This document shows positions 45,590-57,540 of a stretch of DNA of 64,000 nucleotides, piece by piece. Origin of the DNA: Boesenbergia rotunda (Eukaryota; Streptophyta; Magnoliopsida; Zingiberales; Zingiberaceae); NCBI GenBank assembly GCA_024364735.1, contig JAGFNQ010002304.1:539532-603531 (forward strand), given 5' to 3'. Every line of letters begins with the position of its first letter. The first letter of the stretch is position 1. The notes beneath the pieces are model-generated. The model was not told the DNA's origin and made no database searches. It saw only the letters and a list, made by a program, of their open reading frames with translations. The translations under genes were made by a program, and so were the position numbers.

Positions 45590-47720
45590 ATTTTGTTTTC
45601 CCCATTTGTTGCCCTAAACCCACGCCGAGCTATCCCCTCTTCGCATCCTCGATCCACCTTCCTCGCACTTCAATCCTGACAATCACCGCCAAGGAGGGGA
45701 GTTTCACTGGGTTTTCTCATCGCCGTCGTCGCCAGTTCTTCACCAGCCATGGGTGATCCGCCGGCCATGGGAGACACCACCTGTCAACCTCTCCCTCCTC
45801 TTCCTATTGTCGCATCATTGCGGGAGCCGCCGGCCTGGCGATCGTCATGTCCTTTCCCTCATCGATCGCGCCCCTCTTGTCTCCCACTTCGGATCACCCT
45901 ATCGCCGGCCGCCCATGTTGCCTCTCCCTCTCTACGACGCACCGTCAGGGACTTTCTCCTTCTTGATCGACGCCTGCCCCCATCTCACCGATCCTTCTTC
46001 CTCGATTCCCTGCAGCGCGACTGTAGGGGAAAGCATCACCGGATTGTCAACCCTCTCTTTTCCCTGATTTGCTGCCGACGCCACTGCCCCGTGAGCCATT
46101 GATCCATCTTCGGCCACTGCCTAGCTATAAGGGGCCACCTCAAGAGGAAAATGGATGCATCGTGAGGCTGCCGGAGGAGTGACCAGTGTCGGCTAAAGGG
46201 ATTCGAGCTGGAGAGCTGGAGATGATCTCATGGATCTGAAGATAGAACCTTCTACGTTAAAGGCAGGTATTTTTTTCTTTGATTTTGTAGTTATACATTA
46301 AAGGTAGCTACTTCTCCTTTAGTTTTGTAGTTTTGTTTATCTTAAATACATGTTTGTTTAATTATAGGTAGATTTACTTTAATTCTATTTTGCTTGTATT
46401 TCTGCTTGGTATTTCTTTGCCTGACCTTTGAGTAAAAATTAAAGTTTTCATCTATACCGTCTCAATTCTTATTTTATGATCTAAAAAGTACCGTTTGTAT
46501 GTAAGTACTTTAAAACTATCATATGACCTATCTAGGATATAGTTGATATTAAATATACTCTACCCAGTAGATTAGTTACATGTTCATTTATCATGATATT
46601 GATTTGATATATGTGTATCATGTTTGTTGCATGGTTGTTGACTTGGTTGAAGTTCTGTATATTAGTGACATGCACCATCCTTGTATTATTTGCATGCTGA
46701 TGATCACTAACTCTCTTATGGTTGAGACGGATCGTCGATCATATTGCTATTGTGCCACACTGGATTAGAATTATATGCAAATAGTTGATAACCCCAAATG
46801 TTAGGGGTCTCCACAGGTGCTTTTGGGATTTTATAGCCACAAGTGTTATGCTTTTCATACATAGCCATATGTGTTGGGCTTCCTACATCTTGTCCACCTG
46901 GTCACCTAGTGTAACGATAGCTGGAGTGTGTATAAATCAGGTCATTACATTATGTGCATATAATGCATTGTACATTTTATTTGTTTGTTGTATTTGTTTG
47001 AGTTATGACTATTGCATCTGATAGATATGCATATTTGGATTATGATTTGCATTTGTTATATAATCTAAATCTATTTAGTAGTATGAGCAACTTACTGATA
47101 TATTATGGGAATTTTCTGATCATGCCCCTACATATTATATGGATTTCATGTATGTCTATTCGTACAGTTATATATTTGATTTATGCTCTATATTCCGGAG
47201 ACTATATACTGTTGTTTTGTTCTGCATGACATATCCTGTTTATGACCATGCATTTATTTATTAATTATACCTGTAGAGTTCGTTCGGACTCACCACCTCA
47301 TGCTTTTATCATTTTGTTTCAGATAATTGATAGTTGCGACTCGTGCTGTCAGGAGATAATCCATTTGTCAGCCCTTCAACGTCGAGTACTTTTCGTTTGT
47401 TTCCTACTTTCTTTATTCGAATTGTATTTATTTTAGTGGACATGTTTGAGTTGTGTCATTATACTTGTGGATTAGTATTTTCATACGGAGTCACACACGT
47501 CTTGTAAGACAAGATAAGATTTATAGAGTTTGTGCGTTGTTGTTCTTCATTTTTAACTACGTGATTGTGGTATTATTTCTAGATATGATTGTGTTGTCAG
47601 CCTTGATGGTTGAGTTATATATTATTTGTGTTGAGAGTTATGTATATAAATTTCAGATTGTCTGTCATGTAATATTGTTTGTTTTCGAGCAAGTATCTAT
47701 TACATATTATAGAAGCTAGC
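45590..47720 (+). repeat. Dispersed repeat family, copy D (most complete)
   Basis: The GC-rich leader (45,600-46,230, with a proline/serine/arginine-rich frame at 45,749-46,102) is followed by AAAGGCAGGTATTTTTTTC at 46,258, a long T-rich body, GTTCGTTCGGACTCACCACC at about 47,278 and the splice-like tract ATCATTTTGTTTCAGATAATT near 47,308. This repeats the landmarks of copies B and C. The leader frame has no known domain, and its copies elsewhere do not keep the frame, so I do not call it a gene. It could be a large non-autonomous retroelement or one derived from a host transcript. Confidence 0.45.
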
Positions 47721-48737
47721 AACTACTACACTATGTAGAAACTATATGCTTACTTCTATGATGTGTAAAAGTTACATGTTAACTTCTAACCGATCAATCA
47801 TTGATTAGTTAATATTTATTTGAAATGTAATACGTGTCATAGAGTCCCATCGGTTATTTTGCTTGTTGAAATATCATTTTCATCAAGTTAAAACCTAGAG
47901 AAATAAAATTAAAATAATATAAAATTATTATTATAGAAGCTATAATAACTAGCTTTTACACATTGTGAAAGTTATATGATAGTTCGTACCCCATGTAGAA
48001 TTTAGCAATTAAGTTCTACACATAAAATTTACATGTCAATTTCTACAAGGTCGAGCAATCTGATAATGTAAAGGTATCTTGGGTAATTCAAGTCAGATGG
48101 GATGCCTACTTAACTTTTATTGAAAATGAGGTGTTTATAAAAAATACAAAGGTGTCTTTTGATTGTTCCCTAAATTTAAAACAATATATATATATAATTT
48201 TATAATGTTCTTATTGTTATAAATTAGTATATGCCATATTATTATCATTATTTAGAATTGAAAATATTTTGGAAATACACTTTTGCCAATTTCTGCGCCT
48301 GTATATGGACGCAGCGTCATAAACGTATGACGTAATTCTTGCTTTCTGAAGCACGTTACGAAGAACCGAGTAGGAGCCGATCTCGTCCGTGCATTTGCCA
48401 GATCAGCTAATCGGACAGAGGAGATGAGGTTTCGTAAGAGGGCGATGAATGGGGTGCGTGTGGTGGCGTGTTGGGTTGTCGTGTAGTTGCTTGGAATGGA
48501 ATCTGAAGGCGGCAGGCACGGGAATTTATGAAAGACCCAAGTAATTTTCCGAATCGGTCAAAATACACATTATACTTTCGAATGGAATCAAAAGGTATAT
48601 TAATTAGTATAATCTTTTTATTTTACCCCCTCCAATCCCTCCCTCCCTCCCTCCCTCCACTTGTGTAAAATAAATTTTATTGAGCTTAGTATAAAAATAT
48701 CAGATCCAACATATGAGAAAACAAAATCAATAAATAA
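47721..48737. other. Mixed AT-rich DNA, no gene
   Basis: Contains phrases such as AGAAGCTAGCAACTACTACAC that recur loosely within 400 bases, a GC-richer patch at 48,290-48,530 and a (CCCT)n tract near 48,635-48,658. No credible gene. Confidence 0.45.
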
Positions 48738-49330
48738 ACGGTAATTTACCAAAGAGCGTATCTAACTATTCGTAATTACCGAATAGTGTACCATGGTTTC
48801 TATTATATCAAAGGGCGCATCCCATATAGTGAAGTTACTTTTATACCCCTCCCGCCATATAATGGCTTTATGAAACTCATTTTCGAGACAGCCGAACCAC
48901 TTTATCAATAAAATATTAATCTGTGGTTCGGATGGGCAGTAGTGGAATTTATCTCAGCCAATATATATATATGAAATGATTTGCACAAGTCGAATGATCA
49001 CGAAGGTACGTATATATTGCTTCCTTGCACAACTCGATTCATCACCAAAGCACCTGAGGAAAATAGGTTGTCGAAGGAGAAAAAGGAAGCAACAAAATAG
49101 GTTGTCGAAGGAAAAAAAGGAAGCAACAGATTGGTAACTAAGAGAAATAGAAATGTACGTATGATTGTCATCTTTGATATGGTATCAGATATAGTTTTAA
49201 TGAAGATAAACTCTTTCTACTATTTTTATGTTTGGAGGAGGCTTAGGGTGATATGCATTACATGATATCAGGCCCTGGGAGTGCATGATGTCATTAGGTT
49301 TCGGGCAAGAGGAGAGGCTGAAAAATTTAG

Positions 49331-49665
49331 TTTGAGGCCCTCGGAAATAATTTGTTTCAGGCCCTCGGAGGGACTGAAATAAAAGAAATTCAGGCCCTCC
49401 CAGGGCTGGCCTGAATTTATTTTATTTCAGGGCCAAGGAGGGGCTGAAATCAAATGATTCAGGCCCGTCCTGGGCCTGAAATGTAATGATTCAGGCCCGG
49501 AGTGGGCCTGAAATCAAATGATTTCAGGCCCTGCCTGGGCCTGAAATAATTTGATTTCAGGCCCGACCTGGGCCTGAAATAAAATTATTTCAGGCCCTGG
49601 TAGGGCCTGAAATAAAATCCCTGGGCCTAAAATCAAATGATTTCAGGCCCTCAGGGCTCCTAGGG
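49331..49665. repeat. CAGGCC palindrome array 1, before the transposase
   Basis: About ten degenerate copies of the palindrome ATTTCAGGCCC..GGGCCTGAAAT, roughly 30 bases apart, ending about 50 bases before the transposase exon. Arms of up to 12 bp surround a 2-4-base centre that varies from copy to copy. Confidence 0.9.
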
Positions 49666-49716
49666 CCTTTATTATCAATTTCAAAGTTTGATAAAGTTAA
49701 TTGTAATTTTTTTTCA

Positions 49717-49718
49717 GG
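49717..49718 (+). promoter_or_regulatory. Predicted 3' splice acceptor of the transposase exon
   Basis: GTAATTTTTTTTCAG|GG matches the plant acceptor consensus, and the codons directly after it (DDNVVDEILSEIW) continue in the transposase frame up to residue 1 of the long open frame. This implies an upstream exon before array 1, which would place the palindrome array in an intron. Confidence 0.55.
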
Positions 49719-51866
49719 GATGATAATGTTGTTGACGAAATTCTCTCTGAGATATGGAATACTCTTGATGATAACGTGGGTACGGGGAAAGGATTAGAAA
49801 TAGCTAGTAATAATATTCCATTATCTTCCCAGTATGGTGATAATAGCATTACAAGAAATTTGGTAATTGATCTAAATGAAGAAGCAAATAATATAGAAGA
49901 TGAGGGTTTGAATTCTTCTACAAGAGTAGTTGAAATCTTTCAGCCAACATGGAGTGGGGAGGAAGAATTTGAAATCTGGAATGCAGAAGAATTTGTACCC
50001 AGTACAAGTGTACTAGAATTCCAAGGTGATGATATGCAGATTGAACAATATGAATTCCCTCCAGATCAGTACAGTGATTTAGAGGAGGAGTTTCCATTAG
50101 CTGAAGATCCATATATTTTGAATTCTCGATTGCTTGCTGGGCCAATTCGAGAGCTAGAGGCAAGAGATGAGCATGAATTTTTTATGGGGCAGATATTTCC
50201 ATCTAGAGAAGAATTCAAGAATGCACTTGTTAAACATGCGATGGTTAAGCATATGAGATATAACCCAGTGGACACCCGGAAAAACAGAGTTAAAGCAGTG
50301 TGTTTTAACCAACCATGTACATGGAGAGTAGTTGGAAGGGGGGAAGTAGAGTTCACTGTTACAAAATATATAAAGGAACACCAATGTCGAAGTGTTAGGG
50401 AAAGTGCTGATCATCATGCATGCTCTTCATCATTTGTTACTTCTTTTGTTGAAGAGCAATTTCTTCATAATGAACAATACAAACCAAGTATGATTATTTC
50501 AGATATTAAAGCTAGATTTGGAGTGACGATATCATACAGAAAAGCATACATAGCTAGGGAGAAAGCATTGAAAAAGATTGTTGGAGATTATGATGATGCA
50601 TACAGAGATCTCCCACAATATCTGCGTGAGTTAAGAGCTAGAGATCCTGAAACTTATGTGGCACTATGCACGAATGGTGGCAATCAATTCCAGAGGTGTT
50701 TTTGGGCTTTTGGTGCTTGCCGAAGGGTGTTCAGGTCTTATTTGCGTAGACTTATCGAAATTGATGCGACACACCTAAGAGGAAAGTATCCAGGAGTATT
50801 GTTGATTGCAACGGCGATTGATGGTAATGACAATGTTCTCCCAGTTGCCTTTGCAATAGCTGAAGTAGAATGTGGGTCTGCTTGGGAGTGGTTTTTGGAG
50901 CATACAAAGAGGTTCTTTGCTGTTGATGATCACTCACTGACCATAGTATCAGATAGACATCGGGGCATTATATCAGCAGTCAGAAAAGTATTCACAAACG
51001 CGCATCATGCTTTTTGTTGCCACCACATGTCTTGTAATATGGTAACTGATACTGGAAGTAGAGCTAGTGTAGGTTTGTTTTGGGCAGCAGCACGAGCCAA
51101 CACAACACTCCAATATAATATGATAATACAGACAATGCTTGAAAAACATCCAGATGCTCATAAGTGGCTTCAGAACATTGACCCTAAAAGGTGGGCAAAT
51201 GCACACTTTACTGGGAGAAGGTACAGAATGCTTACCACGAATTGTGTGGAGAGCTTGAATGCTTTGTTTAAGTCTACACGTGAGCTTTCTATAAATAGGT
51301 TAATTGATAATACAAGAAGAAAGGTAGCTCAATGGTTCTATAACCGTAGAGAGGAAGTCTCCAAATGGCATGTTGCTTTGACTCCTCATGCTACAAAAGA
51401 AATGGAATCAAGGAGAGAGAAAGCTAGAGCTTATAAGGTTCACCCTTACTCTCAATCAGAAATGGAGGTAGAAACATGGGGCACTTCATACATTGTTGAT
51501 TTGGAAAAAAAGTTTTGTCATTGTGGGGAGTTTCAAATTTCAGGACTCCCTTGCTCACATGCTATAGCTGTAATAATTCACAGGAACATCGATACACTCC
51601 GATATTGTGAGCATTATTTTTATTCTGAAACTTGGAAGTGGGTTTACATGGATCGTATTTACCCTTGTAGAAGCAAGGAGTTTTGGCCTAGTGGAGTAAA
51701 CAACATTACAGTTCGATGTCCCCGTAGCCTTGTGCAGCCTGGTAGACGAAAGAAGGCACGGATTGAGTCAAGACACAATGGCAAGGTGAAACTTAAATGC
51801 AGCCGGTGCAAACAACTTGGCCATAATAAAAGGACATGTAGAATGCCGCCAGCCCCAAGGTCTTGA
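49719..51866 (+). CDS. MULE transposase (MuDR type), frame uninterrupted
   Basis: An open exon of about 715 codons ending with TGA. The frame is open from 49,719, right after TTTTTTTTCAG|G, a perfect 3' splice site, and the first in-frame ATG is only at 50,034, so the start codon probably lies in an upstream exon. Numbering from 49,776: acidic N-terminus (1-130); MuDR DNA-binding region (about 140-205, with CFNQPCTWRV); DDE catalytic core with D330 in EIDATHLRG, D393 in VSDRHRGI and E492 in NCVESLNALF; SWIM zinc finger CHC...CSH (C581, C583, C593, H595); CCHC knuckle (C675, C678, H683, C688). It would cut and reinsert the element. No stop or frameshift is seen, so the copy may be active or recently so. 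Confidence 0.92.
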   Translation, partial: DDNVVDEILSEIWNTLDDNVGTGKGLEIASNNIPLSSQYGDNSITRNLVIDLNEEANNIEDEGLNSSTRVVEIFQPTWSGEEEFEIWNAEEFVPSTSVLEFQGDDMQIEQYEFPPDQYSDLEEEFPLAEDPYILNSRLLAGPIRELEARDEHEFFMGQIFPSREEFKNALVKHAMVKHMRYNPVDTRKNRVKAVCFNQPCTWRVVGRGEVEFTVTKYIKEHQCRSVRESADHHACSSSFVTSFVEEQFLHNEQYKPSMIISDIKARFGVTISYRKAYIAREKALKKIVGDYDDAYRDLPQYLRELRARDPETYVALCTNGGNQFQRCFWAFGACRRVFRSYLRRLIEIDATHLRGKYPGVLLIATAIDGNDNVLPVAFAIAEVECGSAWEWFLEHTKRFFAVDDHSLTIVSDRHRGIISAVRKVFTNAHHAFCCHHMSCNMVTDTGSRASVGLFWAAARANTTLQYNMIIQTMLEKHPDAHKWLQNIDPKRWANAHFTGRRYRMLTTNCVESLNALFKSTRELSINRLIDNTRRKVAQWFYNRREEVSKWHVALTPHATKEMESRREKARAYKVHPYSQSEMEVETWGTSYIVDLEKKFCHCGEFQISGLPCSHAIAVIIHRNIDTLRYCEHYFYSETWKWVYMDRIYPCRSKEFWPSGVNNITVRCPRSLVQPGRRKKARIESRHNGKVKLKCSRCKQLGHNKRTCRMPPAPRS

Positions 51867-52540
51867 GTTAATTGGTTTATGTATTGCAGAGTATTATCAC
51901 TGATGGAAGTGTTTATTTTGTAAGGAGGATAACTGAATGTATAGTATTCTTAAAAAAACTAGTTGTTAATGTTGTGACTTATAGAAATATTTCAATATTA
52001 TGATGCATTTTACCTTGTGTCCAATCAATATAAGCAAAATATATCAGAATTGAAGTCGTATGATTTGCAAACCCAAAATAATGTTATTTCAGGAACATGA
52101 AGTCCTGAAGTCCTATGTTTTCTGAATATCTGTTGTTTAACCGATTTGATTTTTTCTTTGTTGAATCATTGTTGTGTGCCAATTGATACTGTATCAACAC
52201 AGTTTTAGATAATCATTAGGACTATGTTTGGAGACGAAAAATAGCATATTGTAGCTAAAATAATAATAATTAGGTAAAGTCTGACAACTGATAATGAGGT
52301 TTGAAAAATCCAAATATGATAGGTCCATCATACAAACCTCCTGATGTGTCAAATTCTGATAATATGAGGTCTTCATGTGAATGGAATTAAATAGTGATAT
52401 GCAATGTGTATTTAGGTACTCTCCTTCTTGTTTATCTTTTAAAAATGTGGTCACAACATGTTCATTTATTAAAAATATTGGCGTATAAATATTTAATTAT
52501 ACTGTAAATAATTTTTTTGCAACTAGAGGCGTGGACCCCC

Positions 52541-52785
52541 AGCTTGGGCCTGAATCAGGCCCAGTGTGGGCCTGAAATAAATAAATTCAGGCCCACGCTG
52601 GGCCTGAAATAAATCATTTCAGGCCCAAGCAGGGCCTGAAATAATGTCGTTTCAGGCCCAGCTAGGGCCTGATATAATATCATTTCAGGCCCATTGTGGG
52701 CCTGAAATAATAGGATTTCAGGCCCTAGCTAGGCCTGAAATAATGTCATTTCAGGCCCACCTTGGGCCTGAAATCAAAATAGTTC
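52541..52785. repeat. CAGGCC palindrome array 2, after the transposase
   Basis: Seven to eight copies at 32-34-bp spacing. The spacer is often AATAATGTCATT or AATAAATCATT. The array lies between the transposase 3' end and the minus-strand ULP1 genes. Confidence 0.9.
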
Positions 52786-52796
52786 TCTAAAAAATT

Positions 52797-53115
52797 ACTG
52801 ATATTATCGACAACAATTACAGATTAAAGATTAGAGATTACACAAAATTAAGGATCGAAAGAAATGCTCCATTGATTTCAATATCAATTACATACATTAC
52901 ACTTACATATATGGATTGTAGAAAAAAAAATTACAGATTTTGTTTTCAGAACTTGTCTCTCATTATTTTGCTTCAAGGATTGTAGCAACAAACCTCCTGC
53001 TGTGTCAAATCCTCTAAATATGAGGTAATGATGTGGATGAAATTTAATTTTGGTATGCAATGTCTATGAAGGTACTCTCCTTTTTGTTTAATATTAAAAA
53101 TAATTTCACAACATG
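52797..53115 (-). pseudogene. Remnant of a third ULP1 gene 3' end
   Basis: TTACAGATTT...ACTTGTCTCTCAT(A/T)ATTTT at 52,931-52,960 aligns with 53,865-53,896, which is the last exon end and stop codon of the first ULP1 gene. The sequence beyond it (GACAACAATTACAGATTA at about 52,820 against 53,712) is also shared. On the minus strand it reads MRDKF, a stop, then KQNL and the terminal TAA. The segment 52,988-53,115 is itself a second copy of 52,328-52,462. I infer the tail of another, mostly deleted paralogue. Confidence 0.5.
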
Positions 53116-53184
53116 TATATTTATATAAAATATTTAATCAATCTAAAATTGATTAATTTGAAAAATGAAATGAGATTATTGTGT

Positions 53185-53660
53185 CAGGCCCTGCGTGGGC
53201 CTGAACATATCTCATTTCAGGCCCACGCTGGGCCTGAAATTGAGTTATTTCAGGCCCAGAGTGGGCCTGAATGAGATTATTTCAGGCCCACTCTGGGCCT
53301 GAATGATATTATTTCAGGCCCAGCTTGGGTCTGAAACATTCTTATTTCAGGCCCACTCTGGGCCTGAAATAATTCTATTTCAGGCCCGGCTTGGGCCTGA
53401 AATAATAGCTTTCAGGCCCTGCATGGGCCTGAAATATTCTCATTTCAGGACCACGCTGGGCCTGAATAATCTCATTTCAGGCCCAACGTGGGCTGTGATT
53501 TAAAATTAGGGTAGTGTACCAGTAAGGTTCAATATTACTTATAGTATGGACAAGAGGACAGATTATAGATTAGAGATTACACAATAACAAGGATCATTTT
53601 GTTTCAGGCCCTCAGTCGGTTTCCTAAAATGCTTTTGTTTCAGGCACACTGTGGTCCTGA
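53185..53660. repeat. CAGGCC palindrome array 3
   Basis: About ten copies from 53,185 to 53,500 and two degenerate ones near 53,605-53,660. The 28-33-bp spacing keeps a frame open, so the 66-codon plus-strand frame at 53,303-53,503 is simply the translated array. Confidence 0.9.
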
Positions 53661-53864
53661 ATTCAATTTATTATAGCAAAAGCAAGGTTCAATATTACTG
53701 ATGGGTTCGACAACAATTACAGATTACAGATCATATATGAGACAAACACAATGATCCGAAGTAAAGTTTCATTGATTTTAAAAGGAGTACATGGATGGTA
53801 TAATTACAAATATACAATGTTTGTGATCACAATAACATATGCATTGTATCCATAAAAAAACTAT

Positions 53865-56768
53865 TTACAGATTTATCTTCCACCACTTGTCTCTCATAAT
53901 TTTATAGCCCACCTCAAATCGATAATTTTTCATTTGCTTTTGTGTAAACTGTGTAGATCTTTGAAAAACTAGACTTTCTGCATACCGCATCATGAAAAAT
54001 GCACAATCCAACCTGAAAAACCAATATTAACATTGTTGTCATATTATGAATCCAACCATGAAATGCATTGGTAATTTTGACAAAAATAAAGATCCTCTTA
54101 CGATCTGGTTTGGGTGGGTCCTTGTACAACAATTTTATTAAACTCTGTCCCACATAAGTTAGGCAATCCCTTATTCCATGTCTTGTAATAAGACCAGGTC
54201 ATATTTTTGAAAAACGTCACCTAGACACAAGTGACATTAGTAATAATTATATTGGTATGAAACTTCTTTTTGAGGTATATCTATGAATTAGAAAACTTAC
54301 AGTTTTTTCAAATTGGGCAGTGTACCCTTCTGTGGCGCCGAGAGAATTATAATGATGGATATTACCTTCCACGAGGTCAATAACCATTAGATGCCAATGA
54401 TCATCTGCATTATTTAGAGGACAGATGATATATCTAATTGGCTTATCCGTATCAGTAGCAATAGTTTATTCAAAAGCCTGAGCGTGCATTGCGTCAAAAA
54501 GTTCCTATGGTTATTAAAAAGGAAGTCTCAGTAGAGTAAATCATTGAAAAAAACAACAACAAAAAAAGAACTATTTGACTTACATCAAACCTCACCCCAC
54601 ATAATATGGAGGGGTGGTATGGTGAGTTACACGATTTTGCTTCATTTCCAAGAATAGTCCAGTATGTATTGATGCAATCCCCCGTGGTGTAGTCATTCCA
54701 ATCAAATATTGTCAAAAAAGATATCATATCTAATGTAAAGGTCCCATTGGACCATACTGGTTTCAACTCATACCTACATGCAAATAAGATAAGCAACTTA
54801 TAGGTCTAATTCTGAATGATTAAATTTTATTAATGAATGTCAATAATCATCAATGTTTTACAATAATTTTCCAAACGCAATAGCAACTAACTCACTTTAA
54901 TTTACTAAGCTTTAATAATGTTTCAGCAATCTCTGCATCTTTAGTCTTCTTAAAAAATGCCTTGGAATTCTTCAAGATTTTGCTTTTGACCTTTTGAAAT
55001 TCTTTAGCTTTAGCTGTGTGATGATCAGATAATTTTGTTTGGGTGGAGGTCTGATATTTTGTTGTTTGCGTAGTAGTATCTGAGATTGATGGGACAGGAG
55101 CCTCCTCCTCTTCATCATCATTTTCATCTTCGTCGTCATCCTCATCCTCACCCTGAACAACTTGTTTGCCCTTGCCTTTGGCCTGGTAGTCTTCTCTGAC
55201 CTGACTTATTTTCCTTTTTTTCCCAAGTGGCTCACCTTCAGCTGACCCTTTGCTTTGCAAGTCTTCAAACAACTTCTTTATTTTTTTGGTTACACTGAAC
55301 TATGATACTCTCTCTTACAGCTAGCTTTTTATCATTTTGTTCCTCTTGTACTTTAAGCTGCGAATATAATTTACTAATCAATTTATCCTTCTCAAAAATC
55401 ATGTCATTTCTTACTTGCAGTTGGGACTCCTTCTCTGCAATTATTGTTTCTTTCTGATCAATCATTTGATCCTTGGCACTGATGGTTGTTGCCGTCTCAC
55501 TTGTGGCTTCCTCCAAACTTTTAAGTGCTATATTTAATTGTTGCTGTAGGCTCTCAATTTCTTCTTGTTTTTGTATACATATATCGCAGGCTTCTGTTTG
55601 TAAGGCATGTTGCCTTCCTTGTGCTGCCTGGCTTCCTTCTGGTGCCTCCTGCAAAACCTCACATTCTACCTCAAGTGGTTGAGTTGGAGGAGAGTAGTCA
55701 GGTACCAAATAATGCTCTATATCAAATGGACTTAAATCAATCCTAATTAAATCTGTGGACACACGGTCTATCATCCTCTTGATAGTCTCAACGTGGGCTT
55801 TAGGCCAGGTCCAGCGAAGTATTCTTGGCAATTTATGTGGATGTTCAGGAGCAGCAATACTAATATGTTCAGTCATCCAAACCTGCAATATCATTATAAT
55901 CAGTAAATAATATCCATCATCAAATTATTTCAGCAGGTAGTGTACTTTAACTTACAGCCAAAATATTTGGAAATCCCTTGAGCAAGAGAGCCTTGGCCGG
56001 TTGGGTTGAATCACCTACATGCCTATGCCTCAATGTCACCTCCTTTCCAATGGCTCCCAACTGAGGAGCCATGAAATTGTACACGGCATTGCACCAATTA
56101 TAGTTTTGTAGATTGTCAAAATCATCTACGCAATCAATAAGTGACAGGGCAGGAATGGCAAGTATGCTGCTAGTACCACAAAATAGCACTGTACTAAAAA
56201 AATAGAGTATATACAACTGACAGTACAGCTTGTCATTGGATGTAGACTTTATTAGCAGTTTCTCCAAATGGCGTGCAGAACAACTCGAATCTTCAAAAAA
56301 CTCCTTGTACAGTGGGCTGGAGGCCTGATTCAAATCAAGTTGGACTATGTCTCCATGGTCAGGTAGCCCTAGAATAAGTGATATATCAAGCTTTGTGAAA
56401 TTGAGTTTTTTCCCATGGAATACAAAGCTCTGTTCTTCTTCATTCCAATTATCAAACATGTTCTGCACTTGGGGTGTTACACAAGAACTAGTAGAAAGCT
56501 CGAGGACCCAAGAAAAGGGTGTGTCTCGAAGCAACTGTTCTTGTGGTGGTGTGGGTGGAACTGAATCAATAAAGTTTTTGAAATGGCATAGGCTACTTTA
56601 CCAGTTCATTCTTTTACTTCGACCTCTGTTGGCAAAACTTGAATACTGGGTAGGCAATTTGATTTTTCGTTTTGGCAGCTGTTTTTTCTCATGAGTAGCC
56701 CTAGGGAGTTGCTGTTTCGTAGACTTTGTGGGAGCAGCTTTCTTTGAAGCTGATCTTTTTTTACCCAT
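53865..56768 (-). pseudogene. ULP1-type (C48) protease gene A, with three lesions
   Basis: Six exons can be built: 56,768-55,956, 55,884-54,896, 54,773-54,584, 54,504-54,301, 54,220-54,102 and 54,012-53,865, all with GT-AG introns and matching phase. Order of parts: basic start MGKKRSASKK; a domain with HGKKLNFTKLDISLILGLP typical of plant transposon ULP1 proteins; a long coiled coil (from CDICIQKQEEIESLQQQL); an acidic run EDEDDDEDENDDEEEE; then the protease with DDHWHLMVID (catalytic His), HHYNSLG, PTQTRS and DCAFFMMRYAE (catalytic Cys). ULP1 enzymes remove SUMO from proteins. Lesions: an in-frame TAA after KRMNW (about 56,598-56,600), a one-base shift in an A7 run near 55,275, and a TAA at 54,466-54,468. 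As it stands it cannot give a full protein. Confidence 0.82.
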
Positions 56769-57029
56769 ACTGAACTTTGCAACCCTCAAATTAAGTCTTT
56801 TACTGAAAAGTATGGCTAACCCTAGGTGAAAGCAAGAACTAAAATGACAAAATACAAATTAGGGTACGTACAATTCGACTAGTTGGATGACGTCGATTGT
56901 CGCCCTCAATTACTCGAATGAAGTCAAGCACGCTACCTTGAAATCGCAACAAATTTTGAGCTAGAAGACGATTGCTTCGCACTAGGCTCCCAGGGACTGA
57001 ATAAAACAGAGTGACTGCTGTGCCTGATC

Positions 57030-57540
57030 TAAAATGATTTCAGGCCCTAGGCGGCCCTTTTTATATGTATTATAAATATATTTTATTTATAAAAATATAA
57101 ATAATTTTTTATATTTGATATACATGCTTCAGATGTATCATGTGCATTTTATTGATTATGTATTTATATTTACTTTTCCAAACTCTACAATTTATATAAA
57201 TTTATTTTAATTGATTATGTATTTAATTTTATTGTACAACGCTGGGCCTGAAATTATTTTACTTCAGGCCCAGCGTGGGCCTGAAATAAAATTATTTCAG
57301 GCCCAAGGTGGGCCTGAAATATAATTATTTCAGGCCCACGCTGGGCCTGAAATAAAATTAATTCAGTCCCACCGTGGGCCTGAAATAAGAGTTATTCAGG
57401 CCCACGGTGGGCCAGAAAAAATTTTTTCAGGCCCACGGAGGGCGTGAAATAAAATTATTTGGCCCCACCTTGGGCCTTAAATAAAAATATTCAGACCCAA
57501 TTTGGCCCTGAAGTCAAATTATTTCAGGCCCACTGAAGTA
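57030..57540. repeat. CAGGCC palindrome array 4, upstream of ULP1 gene A
   Basis: One copy at 57,040 and a run of about nine at 57,240-57,540. Several late copies have decayed (GGCCCCACCTTGGGCCTTAAAT). It lies on the 5' side of the minus-strand ULP1 gene A. Confidence 0.9.

Noticed and set aside
50066..51206. Minus-strand frames of 61-96 codons within the MULE transposase
   Set aside because: They are antisense shadows of the uninterrupted transposase frame.
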